NCBI RefSeq assembly: GCF_022163125.1
Contig: NZ_CP091881.1
Span: forward strand, 4,650,001 to 4,714,000
DNA length: 64,000 nt
From: Paenibacillus sp. HWE-109
GTDB taxonomy: Bacteria; Bacillota; Bacilli; Paenibacillales; NBRC-103111
Reading direction: 5' to 3'
Program-made: the position numbers and the translations under genes
Part shown: positions 40,463 through 48,517 of the stretch, one piece after another
How positions within the stretch are numbered: position 1 is the stretch's first letter
Layout of the letters: each line of letters starts with the position of its first letter
Notes under the pieces: generated by a model
Seen by the model: the letters and a program-made list of their open reading frames with translations, nothing else
What the model was told of the DNA's origin: nothing
The model's database searches: none

Positions 40463-40645
40463 ATGTGGGAACAAGTGCTCCTTACCGATCAGTTGCACAT
40501 CCAGATGAATACCCGTCATCAAGTGCTGGAGTTAACCCTAAACCATAGCCAAAAACCAGCTTCAACGATACGTATAAACCATTCCGAGCTCACACTGCTC
40601 CTTCATACCTTATTAGAGGTTAACCGTCAATTTCGCGGAGACTAA
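40463..40645 (+). CDS. small hypothetical protein
   Basis: ATG 40463 follows AGAAAGAGGTGCATCGC and encodes 60 residues (WEQVLLTDQLHIQMNTRHQV, then a likely helix ending LEVNRQFRGD). The earlier in-frame ATG at 40415 has no ribosome binding site. It has a compact beta-hairpin/helix look. Function is unknown. A hairpin terminator overlaps its stop. Confidence 0.5.
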   Translation: MWEQVLLTDQLHIQMNTRHQVLELTLNHSQKPASTIRINHSELTLLLHTLLEVNRQFRGD

Positions 40646-40650
40646 AAAAA

Positions 40651-40696
40651 GCACGTTCGATACCCACCTTAGCGTGAGTTTCGAGCGTGCTTTTTT
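40651..40696. terminator. bidirectional terminator
   Basis: GCACGTTCGA (40651-40660) pairs with TCGAGCGTGC (40681-40690) with one mismatch, flanked by A7 and T6 tracts. It is shared by convergent transcripts. Confidence 0.8.
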
Positions 40697-40712
40697 GGAA
40701 GCTACCAATGAA

Positions 40713-41366
40713 TTAATTTCTGTTAAACCCTACAATGGAAGCAATAAAGCGCAAGATATAGAGGAACAGATTGATAAAATCAAGATAAATATTCAGCGCT
40801 GCTAACGGAACTTCCTCCGTACCTACACCGTTGCGGTATTGAGCTACATCATAAAGCACCCAGCCGCTGAAAATCAAAATCCCCACCATGGACCACACGA
40901 GGTTGATCACCGATCCAAAACCTACAAACATTCCGATCACGCTCATCAAAACCAGACCAATCGTCCCAGCAAATAAGAATCCGCCCAGGAAGCTGAAGTC
41001 ACGCTGCGAACGATGTGCATAGAACGCAAGACCGCCGAAAATTGCTGCTGTCGCGAAGAATGCGCCGGATACCACTTGCGCTCCCAGTATGCCGCCATAC
41101 GCCATTATAACCGGATAAAGCGTCACGCCAGAAATCGCTGTGAAAGCATACAGGAAGCCGTATCCAATATGCTTGCCGCGAATGCGGATCACAATAGCTG
41201 CAACCAACATCACCACCTCGGCGATAATGAACAGCGGGATCATCGAAGCAGGAACAACCATGGCTCCTACCAAGGTCCCCAGAAATGAGACCAGCAATGA
41301 AAGTGCAAAGGTTTGAAGCACATGTGCGAAACTGCCTGAAAGTGTTCCTGTAATTGTTCTTTCCAT
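40713..41366 (-). CDS. Bax inhibitor-1/YccA family membrane protein
   Basis: The 217-residue protein has seven transmembrane helices of the Bax1-I family. The family includes pH-dependent calcium-leak channels such as YetJ. The final helices hold the Asp-rich motifs seen here as SGWVLYDVAQYRNG and ALNIYLDFINLFLYILRF, matching the conserved Asp pair near the C-terminus. The start ATG 41366 is chosen because GAAGGAG lies 10 bases upstream; the longer ORF would swallow that site. Confidence 0.85.
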   Translation of the reverse strand: MERTITGTLSGSFAHVLQTFALSLLVSFLGTLVGAMVVPASMIPLFIIAEVVMLVAAIVIRIRGKHIGYGFLYAFTAISGVTLYPVIMAYGGILGAQVVSGAFFATAAIFGGLAFYAHRSQRDFSFLGGFLFAGTIGLVLMSVIGMFVGFGSVINLVWSMVGILIFSGWVLYDVAQYRNGVGTEEVPLAALNIYLDFINLFLYILRFIASIVGFNRN

Positions 41367-41478
41367 CGACTTATCATCTCCTTCATTCAAACATGTACAA
41401 ACTATACTATGTATTATACCTATTTTTCATGAAAGCGGCTATACGCGTAAACTTATTAGGTAGTTGTTTCCTATATCT

Positions 41479-42078
41479 TCATTTATAGCGGGTAACTTCA
41501 AAAGTCACTTTGGAATAATTCGAAAAATCACCAACTTCACCTGCGCCAACAGTCTTTATCTCACCTGTGCGGATCGTTTGTTTGTCCGCTGAAGATCTAG
41601 GTAAAGATGATCCTAATGCTTTTCCAAGCAACTTGTCATTTGAATCATAAAAATTCAAACTAAATTCAATGTCATGTTCTGTTTCTACCGCTGCTTCCTT
41701 TATTTTATCGATAGAGAGCAGGCCGCGAACTCCTGTATAGCCACCATCTAAATAAACATCAATAAGGCTGAAATGCACATTCGTATACTTACTATCCGTA
41801 AGCACGCTCTTATTTGATGGAAAATAATTAACTATGATCTGCTTGGACTCTTCATTATAATCAACATATGCGCCTAACTGTTCTGCCATGAAACGCACAG
41901 GAACATATGCTTGGCCGTTGTAATTAAGTATCGGAGATTCTTTATCCATATCTACGGATTGATCATTTATTGTAAAGAATGCTGGAAACAAGAATGCCTG
42001 AATGGAATCAGATGCCGCTGCAACAGTTGAAAGAGATACTGCTCCTCCTACAATTACTCCCATGATAAATTTTTTCAT
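41479..42078 (-). CDS. secreted copper-amine-oxidase-like N-terminal domain protein
   Basis: The 199-residue exported protein has a signal peptide (KKFIMGVIVGGAVSLSTVAA) and one copper-amine-oxidase-like module (INDQSVDMDKESPILNYNGQ, AYVPVRFMAEQLGAYVDYNE). A C-terminal domain of ~110 residues with beta character follows. ATG 42078 is preceded by GGAGGTTTAACA; the longer upstream reading is not used. The role at the cell surface is unknown. Confidence 0.75.
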   Translation of the reverse strand: MKKFIMGVIVGGAVSLSTVAAASDSIQAFLFPAFFTINDQSVDMDKESPILNYNGQAYVPVRFMAEQLGAYVDYNEESKQIIVNYFPSNKSVLTDSKYTNVHFSLIDVYLDGGYTGVRGLLSIDKIKEAAVETEHDIEFSLNFYDSNDKLLGKALGSSLPRSSADKQTIRTGEIKTVGAGEVGDFSNYSKVTFEVTRYK

Positions 42079-42142
42079 TGTTAAACCTCCATTAAGTTTA
42101 TGTTTCTTATACGCACACTCATGGAAAAAGTTGTAAAATGCA

Positions 42143-42400
42143 TTAGCAGACCGTAAAAGCGATGTTTTCAAAATAAACATACAGCTGCTTGTTCATGGGC
42201 TGTGCCACGATAGCTGCCTCGCCCTGCTTACCGCTAGAAACAAGCTGCGCTTTGATTTTGGCCGCTTTTGCTTGAAATTGCTCGACCCATTTGGTTGCTT
42301 CAGCCGTTTTCTCAAGAATATCCGCCACTTTATCAAGTCCATGCACCTTCGCAAGCCTCTTTACGAACTCAATACCCTTTATTCGGCCAAAATCGCTCAT
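42143..42400 (-). CDS. doubtful or decayed helical ORF
   Basis: The first ~60 residues (GRIKGIEFVKRLAKVHGLDK, KTAEATKWVEQFQAKAAKIK) form plausible amphipathic helices, but no ribosome binding site precedes the ATG. The tail (NKQLYVYFENIAFTVC) looks out of frame. It could be the surviving 5' part of a broken gene. I do not recognise it. Confidence 0.3.
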   Translation of the reverse strand: MSDFGRIKGIEFVKRLAKVHGLDKVADILEKTAEATKWVEQFQAKAAKIKAQLVSSGKQGEAAIVAQPMNKQLYVYFENIAFTVC

Positions 42401-42568
42401 TCTGAAAATCTAATGAACTCCATATGCGCTAATGCAAGCATTTGATAACCATTCAGCCAATAAAGTACCGGGTAACGTCAATCCAGTTCATTACTTCTCC
42501 AAAACAGCCTTTTTTTCGTTTATAAGTATCCTACAGTTCATTAGCTACTACTCAAGTATTACAAAAAT

Positions 42569-42596
42569 AAACCCTTCGAGATTAATCGAAGGGTTT
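42569..42596 (-). terminator. terminator of tRNA-Leu
   Basis: AAACCCTTCGA (42569-42579) pairs perfectly with TCGAAGGGTTT (42586-42596). On the minus strand it is followed by ATTTTTG. Confidence 0.8.
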
Positions 42597-42610
42597 CGCT
42601 TTAAGTATAA

Positions 42611-42694
42611 TGCGATCAAGAGGACTCGAACCTCCACGGGGGTAAGCCCACACGGACCTGAACCGTGCGCGTCTGCCAATTCCGCCATGATCGC
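42611..42694 (-). tRNA. tRNA-Leu (anticodon CAG)
   Basis: The minus strand starts GCGATCATGGCGGAATTGGC and ends TGATCGC plus discriminator A. The acceptor stem is GCGATCA/TGATCGC, the anticodon arm CACGG-TTCAGGT-CCGTG (anticodon CAG, reads CUG), there is a long variable arm typical of Leu, and the T arm is GAGGTTCGAGTCCTC. CCA is not encoded. The length of 84 nt fits a class II tRNA. Confidence 0.95.
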
Positions 42695-42819
42695 TTGTTT
42701 AGCTTTAACAAAACTTAATATAACATGGCAAATAGAGGCTCGTCAACGATACTTTTTTTACAAAACATGTATAAATCCTCTCCGCCTTCCGAACCCTATG
42801 GGCAAAGGAGGGATGACAG

Positions 42820-42999
42820 ATGGATGAAGAAGAAATCAAAGCCTTGGAGCCTAAATATACAGGAAACGAACGACACCTCACAGAAGGTGAAGCCGAGGGA
42901 ATCGTTCACGATCCCAACTATCAAAGTGTAGATGAAGATGATTCCGGATTCGATGCAATTAAGGCGGGAGCCGCATATGGCATCTTTCGCCGTACCTAA
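42820..42999 (+). CDS. small acidic hypothetical protein
   Basis: ATG 42820 follows an excellent AAAGGAGGGATGACAG and encodes 59 residues (DEEEIKALEPKYTGNERHLT ... GFDAIKAGAAYGIFRRT), strongly acidic with a Gly/Ala-rich end. It has no known motif. A terminator follows. It is too short for most ORF cut-offs but has all signs of a real gene. Confidence 0.55.
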   Translation: MDEEEIKALEPKYTGNERHLTEGEAEGIVHDPNYQSVDEDDSGFDAIKAGAAYGIFRRT

Positions 43000-43012
43000 T
43001 CCATAACAAGCG

Positions 43013-43050
43013 AACGCTCGTCTGAGTCCATGTGGTTTCAGACGAGCGTT
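43013..43050. terminator. bidirectional terminator
   Basis: AACGCTCGTCTGA (43013-43025) pairs with TCAGACGAGCGTT (43038-43050). It overlaps the last codons of cbiZ on the minus strand. Confidence 0.8.
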
Positions 43051-43769
43051 TTGTCATACAAATACTGCTGGGCAAGAATCGCTTCGTAGACCGTTCTCCC
43101 GATCAAGTAGCCAAGCGAAGTAGCCGTGCCTGCATAGTGGTAAGTCTGACCACGGCCTGTCGCAGCAATCAATACAGCATCGGTGCTCGTACCTGTAGCC
43201 GGCAGTCCGTCCACCAGCACGCCTAACGTTTGGAGCGCCGCCGTTTTGGCTTCCGTGGCCGTGATAACCGCATTCACCATCGCCGCATCGGTTAGGCATC
43301 CATTGATCACCACAATGGTATTAATCGTTCCATGATAAAGCGCGGTCGCGGGCAGCTCTGCACCCGCTCTCGCCTTATTTCCTAGCCCCATGGTCACCCA
43401 GGCGCACACTTGCAAGCGTTCCTCTGATTGATCTCCCTCAGCATTCCAACTCATCGAGTGATAGCCTGCATCCTTCACGAAAGCTGCCGTGAGCATACCC
43501 GCAGATTCTTTAGGGTCGAATCCTTCACGCTGAATAAATGAATCCATCTCCCCAAGGGGATCAGGTTCATTGTAGCGCTTGTCTACCTGTCTGTTCATAA
43601 GCTGTTTATGCATGCCAAAACCCCCGCCCCAAGGCGACGAATTCAACGTTCGCAAAGGATGTTTACTTGCAATCAGCAAGTAATCCCCATAAGGGGAGCT
43701 CACAAGTTCCATCTGAATACCCTGAATCGGTATCTGTTTGTGAAGCGAAGGATTTGGATTACTCGTCAT
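43038..43769 (-). CDS. cbiZ: adenosylcobinamide amidohydrolase CbiZ
   Basis: CbiZ cleaves adenosylcobinamide (or pseudo-B12) to adenosylcobyric acid for cobamide salvage and remodelling. The 243-residue protein shows NSSPWGGGFGMHKQLMNRQV, AWVTMGLGNKARAGAELPAT and the signature GLPATGTSTDAVLIAATGRG. The start is ATG 43769, which overlaps the upstream gene's end by 11 bp; a longer N-terminal reading would overlap far more. No other cobalamin gene lies in the window, but the B12-dependent nrdJ does. Confidence 0.9.
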   Translation of the reverse strand: MTSNPNPSLHKQIPIQGIQMELVSSPYGDYLLIASKHPLRTLNSSPWGGGFGMHKQLMNRQVDKRYNEPDPLGEMDSFIQREGFDPKESAGMLTAAFVKDAGYHSMSWNAEGDQSEERLQVCAWVTMGLGNKARAGAELPATALYHGTINTIVVINGCLTDAAMVNAVITATEAKTAALQTLGVLVDGLPATGTSTDAVLIAATGRGQTYHYAGTATSLGYLIGRTVYEAILAQQYLYDKTLV

Positions 43770-44025
43770 CTTCCGACTCACCATCAGGCTCAATCAATTC
43801 CTGCGGCAGCATATATTCAGGCGGTCTCTCGTCGCCGTGGGGTTGGTACACATAACTGCGAGCCAATTTGACGACTCGGCGGTTTTTTTTGCGGATCAAC
43901 ACGCTATCATCATCCCATGCCACAACAATGCCGCGGACATCGTTCCTTGGACTGACATCACGAATCACTCGCAGCAGGGTACTATCTATTCGATATTGAT
44001 CTAATTGTTCATCCGATATCATCAT
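43759..44025 (-). CDS. conserved hypothetical protein upstream of cbiZ
   Basis: An 88-residue protein with a KOW/SH3-like short beta pattern (RNDVRGIVVAWDDDSVLIRK, KNRRVVKLARSYVYQPHGDE) and a very acidic tail (EPDGESEDDE). GGAGGTAGA is directly before the ATG. It overlaps cbiZ by 11 bp and is probably co-translated with it. Any link to cobamide salvage is unproven. Confidence 0.6.
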   Translation of the reverse strand: MMISDEQLDQYRIDSTLLRVIRDVSPRNDVRGIVVAWDDDSVLIRKKNRRVVKLARSYVYQPHGDERPPEYMLPQELIEPDGESEDDE

Positions 44026-44168
44026 TCTACCTCCAATACGACAATTTTACTCTTCTAGCATACACCAATTCCCGTTTCGTTGAAACTTACATAAATCCGT
44101 TTTAGTCGGGTTACCTTAATCAAGACGAAATGAAGCTACGCGATCGCAACCGTATGGGAGGTTATCTG

Positions 44169-44486
44169 GTGGATAAAAAAACCTATTATATCAACGTCGG
44201 CACGGGTGAAGTACTTGAAGATAAAGAAGCCTTGAACTATGAATTTGAAATCTCCGCGACGGATGAAGAACTTGATAAATTACGGGAGCTTTTCGAGGAA
44301 ACGGACAACTCTTCACAAGGAAGCTACAGCACTTCATGGCTGCCCTGGAAAGTTTACTACCACAATGAAGCGAATCAAGAGTACGATTATTATTTAACCG
44401 AAGTGTACCGCGCCTTACATCAACTAGGATCTCCACAAACCAAGCAGCACATTGAGAGTATGAACGTTTTGGAAAATGGGATTTGA
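44169..44486 (+). CDS. conserved hypothetical protein
   Basis: The GTG start at 44169 follows GGGAGGTTATCTG and gives 105 residues (DKKTYYINVGTGEVLEDKEA, EISATDEELDKLRELFEETD, KVYYHNEANQEYDYYLTEVY). The earlier ATG at 44130 would bury the ribosome binding site. It is a soluble acidic alpha/beta protein, likely conserved in Paenibacillus. The function is not recognised. Confidence 0.6.
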   Translation: MDKKTYYINVGTGEVLEDKEALNYEFEISATDEELDKLRELFEETDNSSQGSYSTSWLPWKVYYHNEANQEYDYYLTEVYRALHQLGSPQTKQHIESMNVLENGI

Positions 44487-44507
44487 GCAAAAAAGAACGA
44501 TAAAAAA

Positions 44508-44548
44508 AGAGGCCAACGACATCCATCCGGATTCATTGGCCTCTTCTG
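44508..44548. terminator. bidirectional terminator
   Basis: AGAGGCCAA (44508-44516) pairs with TTGGCCTCT (44536-44544), with an A-tract on the left and TCTGT on the right, between convergent genes. Confidence 0.65.
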
Positions 44549-44562
44549 TATATGGGGAAGAA

Positions 44563-44889
44563 TTAACTAACATGTTCCTTCGAATCATTCGTCTCAAACC
44601 AGAAATCAAGGACTTTGCTAGACATTACGCGCTTCTGAATATATTCCACTTGTGCCGCGGAAAATTGTTGTTCCCACTCTATAGTGAGCTCTGTGCAGAG
44701 TTTCACGATTGTTAACAACTCAGACCATGCAACATAGCGCTTATACCAGAAAAATTGAGGGTGTTCAATCATATAGGGATACAGGTCATCGAACTCTGTA
44801 TGCTTACAATCAAGAGCACGTTCAAAATGTGTTTTGGCTTCCCCAAGCTTAGTCATGAAATATTCAATGGAACCATTTTCGATACCCAT
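44563..44889 (-). CDS. hypothetical helical protein
   Basis: A 108-residue, Trp/Tyr-rich protein (GSIEYFMTKLGEAKTHFERA, HPQFFWYKRYVAWSELLTIV) of almost wholly helical character. GAGAGGAGGCTGACATCT precedes the ATG. No signal peptide or known motif is seen. It stands 80 bp downstream of xpt on the same strand. Confidence 0.55.
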   Translation of the reverse strand: MGIENGSIEYFMTKLGEAKTHFERALDCKHTEFDDLYPYMIEHPQFFWYKRYVAWSELLTIVKLCTELTIEWEQQFSAAQVEYIQKRVMSSKVLDFWFETNDSKEHVS

Positions 44890-44969
44890 AGATGTCAGCC
44901 TCCTCTCTTACCTAGTTCCCATTATAAAGGATAAATCGTTTTCAGGGAAGTCAAAGTCTAGATGTAAAA

Positions 44970-45539
44970 TCAGTTAAAAGTGATCTGCCCGTTCGCCAAG
45001 GAAGAAATACGTGCCAAAGATTCCACTCGAATCCCTCGTTCGCGAATCGAATTTCCCCCAGCTTGGAATGATTTTTCCACGGCTATTCCCACACCGACCA
45101 GCTCAGCTTCCGCTTTTTCAATAATGCGAATCAAGCCGCGAGCCGCATCTCCATTAGCGATGAAATCATCGATCAACAAGACACGCTCCCCTTTGTGCAG
45201 CAGATGGGAGGATACCATAATGTCGGTTACAATTCCTTTGGTAAAAGAAGGCACACGCTCACTGTACGTATCTTGATCCATCGTCAACGTTTTCTTGCGA
45301 CGCGCAAAAACCATAGGCACTTCTAGTTGCAACGCAGTTGTGTATGCAATCGGAATACCGGAAGATTCGACCGTAAGTACTTTATCCGGCTTCGTTTCTC
45401 GGAATAATCTGGCAAACTCTTTACCCATCTCCATGATGAGTACAGGATCCACTTGATGATTAAGAATGGCATCCAGTTTAAGTACTTGATCCGATACAAC
45501 GACACCGACTTCTAGGATTCGCTGTTTTAACAATTCCAT
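44970..45539 (-). CDS. xpt: xanthine phosphoribosyltransferase
   Basis: Xpt salvages xanthine to XMP using PRPP. In 189 residues the type I PRTase loop VLLIDDFIANGDAARGLIRI (near 124-143) and the hood segments DKVLTVESSGIPIAYTTALQ and VPMVFARRKKTLTMDQD match Bacillus Xpt. GGGGGCC lies before the ATG. The leader (45540-45750) shows no purine-riboswitch core that I can find, unlike the Bacillus subtilis xpt-pbuX leader, and no pbuX permease is adjacent. Confidence 0.9.
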   Translation of the reverse strand: MELLKQRILEVGVVVSDQVLKLDAILNHQVDPVLIMEMGKEFARLFRETKPDKVLTVESSGIPIAYTTALQLEVPMVFARRKKTLTMDQDTYSERVPSFTKGIVTDIMVSSHLLHKGERVLLIDDFIANGDAARGLIRIIEKAEAELVGVGIAVEKSFQAGGNSIRERGIRVESLARISSLANGQITFN

Positions 45540-45674
45540 GATACTGGCCCCCTAATCCTGTCTATTATGAGTAAGTTACCATATTGATGAAGTAGGTTTC
45601 AAGTCCCAATTTATGAATATCGTCTATTTGAAGTGAAACTTTTACGTCCTTGACGGTGTCTATACTTATGAGGC

Positions 45675-45704
45675 TTGCAACATTGATCAAATTCGTTCTA
45701 TAAT
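45675..45704 (+). promoter_or_regulatory. sigma-A-like promoter of lipoprotein gene
   Basis: TTGCAA (45675-45680), an 18-bp spacer and TATAAT (45699-45704) lie about 105 bp before the start codon. Confidence 0.55.
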
Positions 45705-45810
45705 TGCTCACATTTAGGCTTCAAGATCCATTGAGATTAACAACCAGAAAGCAGTATGATTAGACATGTTGTATTTTTATGACAAAGATTCGGCAGAAAG
45801 GAAGATGATG

Positions 45811-46527
45811 ATGAACAACCTTATTAAACCTATCCTTCTTGGCTGCGTGCCAGTAGCTGTTGCGTCGTTGCTGGTTACAGGGTGTCAAGAGTCATCTGCT
45901 CCTCCCGTACAGCCTACAATAGATCCGATTGTGCAGACCCAATATCAAAACACAACGCCGGAAATCACACCACCAGCCATCGCCGTTGTATCTCCGACAG
46001 CAGCACCAACTCCGGAAGACTCCGTCGCTAAGCATGAAGCACAGGTCGCAGGCTCGTCCAAGACAGATCTATCCGATCTGCCCCAAACACCTGCCAGTTC
46101 GAAGCCGTCAGCTAAGCCGAAAGTGAAAGCGGAAGATGCGTATCAACAAGAAAAGCCGACATTGATGGGTTTGAAATTAGGAACGAGCAAGACCGCCGTA
46201 TTGGATCGGTTCGGGAAAGCAAAAAAGCAATTCGTCATGGATGAAGATGAAGATGCCATCCAAGTCTACGACTTCACCGACTTTTCCGTAGGCTTCAACA
46301 AGAAGGACACGCTTGAATTCGTGGATGTTCATTCCACCGAAATCGATCCTGGCCTGCGTGGCCTGCACCTAGGTCAAAAAGCACAGGATGCCATCGCGAT
46401 TCTGGGCAAACCGGATTCCAACACGACATATGTGCTATCGTACAAATCACAAGGCACCTTATTGAAACTGGATATCGATCCAGGTGAAGGCACGATTCAA
46501 TCGATTAAGCTTTTTGCAGACCATTAA
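45811..46527 (+). CDS. lipoprotein with duplicated C-terminal domain (DUF4309-like)
   Basis: The N-terminal signal and lipobox (ASLLVTGC) predict lipidation at the Cys near residue 26. A Pro/Thr/Ala-rich linker of ~90 residues (VVSPTAAPTPEDSVAKHEAQ) spans the wall. The ~110-residue domain has two similar halves (LMGLKLGTSKTAVLDRFGKA and LRGLHLGQKAQDAIAILGKP), as in DUF4309/YjgB-like proteins. Three consecutive ATG codons (45805-45813) are possible starts; the third has the best spacing from AAAGGAAG. Function is unknown. Confidence 0.65.
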   Translation: MNNLIKPILLGCVPVAVASLLVTGCQESSAPPVQPTIDPIVQTQYQNTTPEITPPAIAVVSPTAAPTPEDSVAKHEAQVAGSSKTDLSDLPQTPASSKPSAKPKVKAEDAYQQEKPTLMGLKLGTSKTAVLDRFGKAKKQFVMDEDEDAIQVYDFTDFSVGFNKKDTLEFVDVHSTEIDPGLRGLHLGQKAQDAIAILGKPDSNTTYVLSYKSQGTLLKLDIDPGEGTIQSIKLFADH

Positions 46528-46542
46528 GCTGAAGCAAGAAAG

Positions 46543-46573
46543 CCCCTCAGGACTTGTTCCGGAGGGACTTTTT
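46543..46573 (+). terminator. intrinsic terminator
   Basis: CCCTCAGGA (46543-46551) pairs with TCCGGAGGG (46558-46566) with one mismatch, followed by ACTTTTT. Confidence 0.6.
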
Positions 46574-46586
46574 GGCTTGCAAGCGC

Positions 46587-46644
46587 GTTTTACAGCGTTA
46601 TCTCTGCGCCTCCGCCTCGGTCGGCTACTTTAACGCTGTAAAAC
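46587..46644. repeat. 14-bp perfect inverted repeat element
   Basis: GTTTTACAGCGTTA (46587-46600) and TAACGCTGTAAAAC (46631-46644) flank a 30-base GC-rich loop. A further CAGCGTTA follows at 46644. A related TAACGCTGTTT occurs at 63366. It looks like a dispersed intergenic palindrome rather than a terminator. Confidence 0.5.
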
Positions 46645-46677
46645 AGCGTTAACCTGCCTCCACCACCGCACCACAAC

Positions 46678-46723
46678 AAAAAACCATGAAGCTCTTCCAA
46701 TAGGATGAGTTTCATGGTTTTTT
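46678..46723. terminator. bidirectional terminator
   Basis: AAAAAACCATGAA (46678-46690) pairs with TTCATGGTTTTTT (46711-46723). It ends the DedA gene on the minus strand. Confidence 0.8.
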
Positions 46724-46730
46724 TCCAATC

Positions 46731-47345
46731 TCAAACAACTCTCCGCTTGCGGAATCGGAAATAAATCGCCAAGCCAACCAAAGCCACAATCGCCAAAATG
46801 AATAACGATATCCCCATATACTTATGAATCAACTGGAACAAACCGTCCAAATTGCTTCCAATAAAGTGGCCAAGTGTCAGGAAGGTTGTACACCATAACA
46901 AAGCGCCCGTACCTGCATACAGCATGTACTTATAGAACTTGACACCACTGACACCGGACAAGTAGCAGGTGAAGTGGCGCACGCCCGGCACAAAATACCC
47001 AAAGAACACGGTCCATAGTCCGTACTTATGAAACCAGCCTTCCGCTTGCTCAATGCGTTTTGGCGTTAATTTGAACCACTTCCCGTAGCGATAGAGGAAT
47101 GGTTTTCCCACTCGGTGACCGATGAAATAGCTGACAATCATCCCCGTCATCGTTCCTGCATAAATCACTAGCAGCGTTGTTCCATACTCAAAGGGTCCTC
47201 CTGGTGCAGTCAATGATCCTACAAAAGCCATTAACGTTTCATCGGGTACAGGTACACCGATAATGCCGGCAGACAACAATATGTATAGCGCAATATAGCC
47301 GTAATGTCCTATAAAATCATATAGAGCTTCTTTCACAAAAGACAC
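46731..47345 (-). CDS. DedA family membrane protein (second copy)
   Basis: A 204-residue DedA/VTT-domain protein with the acidic N-terminal segment GVPVPDETLMAFVGSL, the GTMTGMIVSYFIGHRVGKPF stretch, the charged loop FKLTPKRIEQAEGWFHKYG and the FVPGVRHFTCYLSGVSG motif with the conserved Arg. It differs clearly from the copy at 5491-6096, which has PLPIE where this has PVPDE, so the two may act on different lipid carriers. AGGTGTGTC stands upstream of the ATG. Confidence 0.85.
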   Translation of the reverse strand: MSFVKEALYDFIGHYGYIALYILLSAGIIGVPVPDETLMAFVGSLTAPGGPFEYGTTLLVIYAGTMTGMIVSYFIGHRVGKPFLYRYGKWFKLTPKRIEQAEGWFHKYGLWTVFFGYFVPGVRHFTCYLSGVSGVKFYKYMLYAGTGALLWCTTFLTLGHFIGSNLDGLFQLIHKYMGISLFILAIVALVGLAIYFRFRKRRVV

Positions 47346-47476
47346 ACCTCCAATTCGATGCCGTCCTGTTCAGTCTTATTTTACCAAAAAAGAAGGCTTG
47401 CCCCAAGTTCCAGTCATGCGCTTGTCTTCCTTAACATACCTTGTACTATACCAAACCAAAGAAAGCGGGGCAATAA

Positions 47477-48517
47477 ATGCGAACAGGATCACAGATCGTC
47501 CGAGTTGCCTTTACTTATATCGGGACCGTCGTTGGCGCCGGCTTTGCATCCGGACAAGAGATTTTGCAGTTTTTCACACAATATGGGGGTCTAGCCACCT
47601 TAACCATCGCTATATCTACCGTTCTCTTCATCTGGATTGGCATTAAACTTATGCTCATGGCCCACGAGTTGAAAGCAACTTCCTATGAAGACCTGAATCG
47701 AGTTCTGTTTGGCCATAAAATTGGAAATTGGATCAGCCTATTTACCATGCTTGTACTCTTCGGAATCACAACCGTTATGTTAGCCGGAGGCGGAACCGTT
47801 TTTGAAGAACAACTGCATCTCTCTTACCAAACAGGGCTATTAGTGACCCTTGTGCTCGCGTACTTCGTATTATCCCGCGGCATCGGCGCTATTATGACCG
47901 TCAATTCCTTCGTAGTCCCCATCATGCTCATATTCAGTCTTGTGATTGTCATCTATACGTGGCATTCGCCGTCATCAGACAACTGGCTGCGTATAACTAG
48001 TGATGCATCTTTGGTGAAAATAGGGTTTGCGCCATTCCTCTATACCGCTTTTAACCTAGCCATGGCCCAAGCCGTACTCGTCCCTATGGGGGCTTCCATC
48101 GAGAAGCGGTCCGTGCTTTACTGGGGCGGACTCCTAGGCGGCGCTGGGATTGGGCTGCTTCTATGGTCCGCACATTATGCGCTTTCCGCACAAATGCCAG
48201 GCATTGCCCAGTATGAAATTCCCATGGGAAATATTATCAACCGACTGGGCTCAGCGCCGCAGTTTGCCTATTTGCTCGTCATTTACGGCGAAATTTTCAC
48301 CACTTTTATCGCCGATGCTTATGGCCTATCTTTGCAGCTCCAGCAGCGCACGAAGTTAAAACCTAAGGTTTTGCTGTTCGGCATACTTGCACTGAGCTAC
48401 TTGGTCAGCCAAATCGGATTCAAGACACTGCTCTCCGTCTTATACCCGGTTTTCGGCTTCATTAGCGTGATCTGGCTCGTCCTCATGATTTGGCGCAATC
48501 GCTATCGTGCGATGTAA
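47477..48517 (+). CDS. ykvI: YkvI family membrane protein
   Basis: The 346-residue protein has about ten transmembrane helices and the YkvI opening RVAFTYIGTVVGAGFASGQE, reminiscent of the unwound TM1 (GxG) of the LeuT/APC transporter fold. A second conserved piece is GAIMTVNSFVVPIMLIFSLV. The substrate is unknown. GAAAGCGGGGCAATAA lies before ATG 47477. Its last 78 bp overlap the convergent gene on the other strand. Confidence 0.8.
   Translation: MRTGSQIVRVAFTYIGTVVGAGFASGQEILQFFTQYGGLATLTIAISTVLFIWIGIKLMLMAHELKATSYEDLNRVLFGHKIGNWISLFTMLVLFGITTVMLAGGGTVFEEQLHLSYQTGLLVTLVLAYFVLSRGIGAIMTVNSFVVPIMLIFSLVIVIYTWHSPSSDNWLRITSDASLVKIGFAPFLYTAFNLAMAQAVLVPMGASIEKRSVLYWGGLLGGAGIGLLLWSAHYALSAQMPGIAQYEIPMGNIINRLGSAPQFAYLLVIYGEIFTTFIADAYGLSLQLQQRTKLKPKVLLFGILALSYLVSQIGFKTLLSVLYPVFGFISVIWLVLMIWRNRYRAM

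Noticed and set aside
42432..42827. 131-codon plus-strand ORF
   Set aside because: It reads straight through tRNA-Leu on the opposite strand and the tRNA terminator, so it is a chance frame.
45540..45760. Possible purine riboswitch upstream of xpt
   Set aside because: I searched the minus-strand leader for the aptamer core and its P2/P3 loop partners and found no match. Only a vague PurR-box-like AACGAAT was seen.
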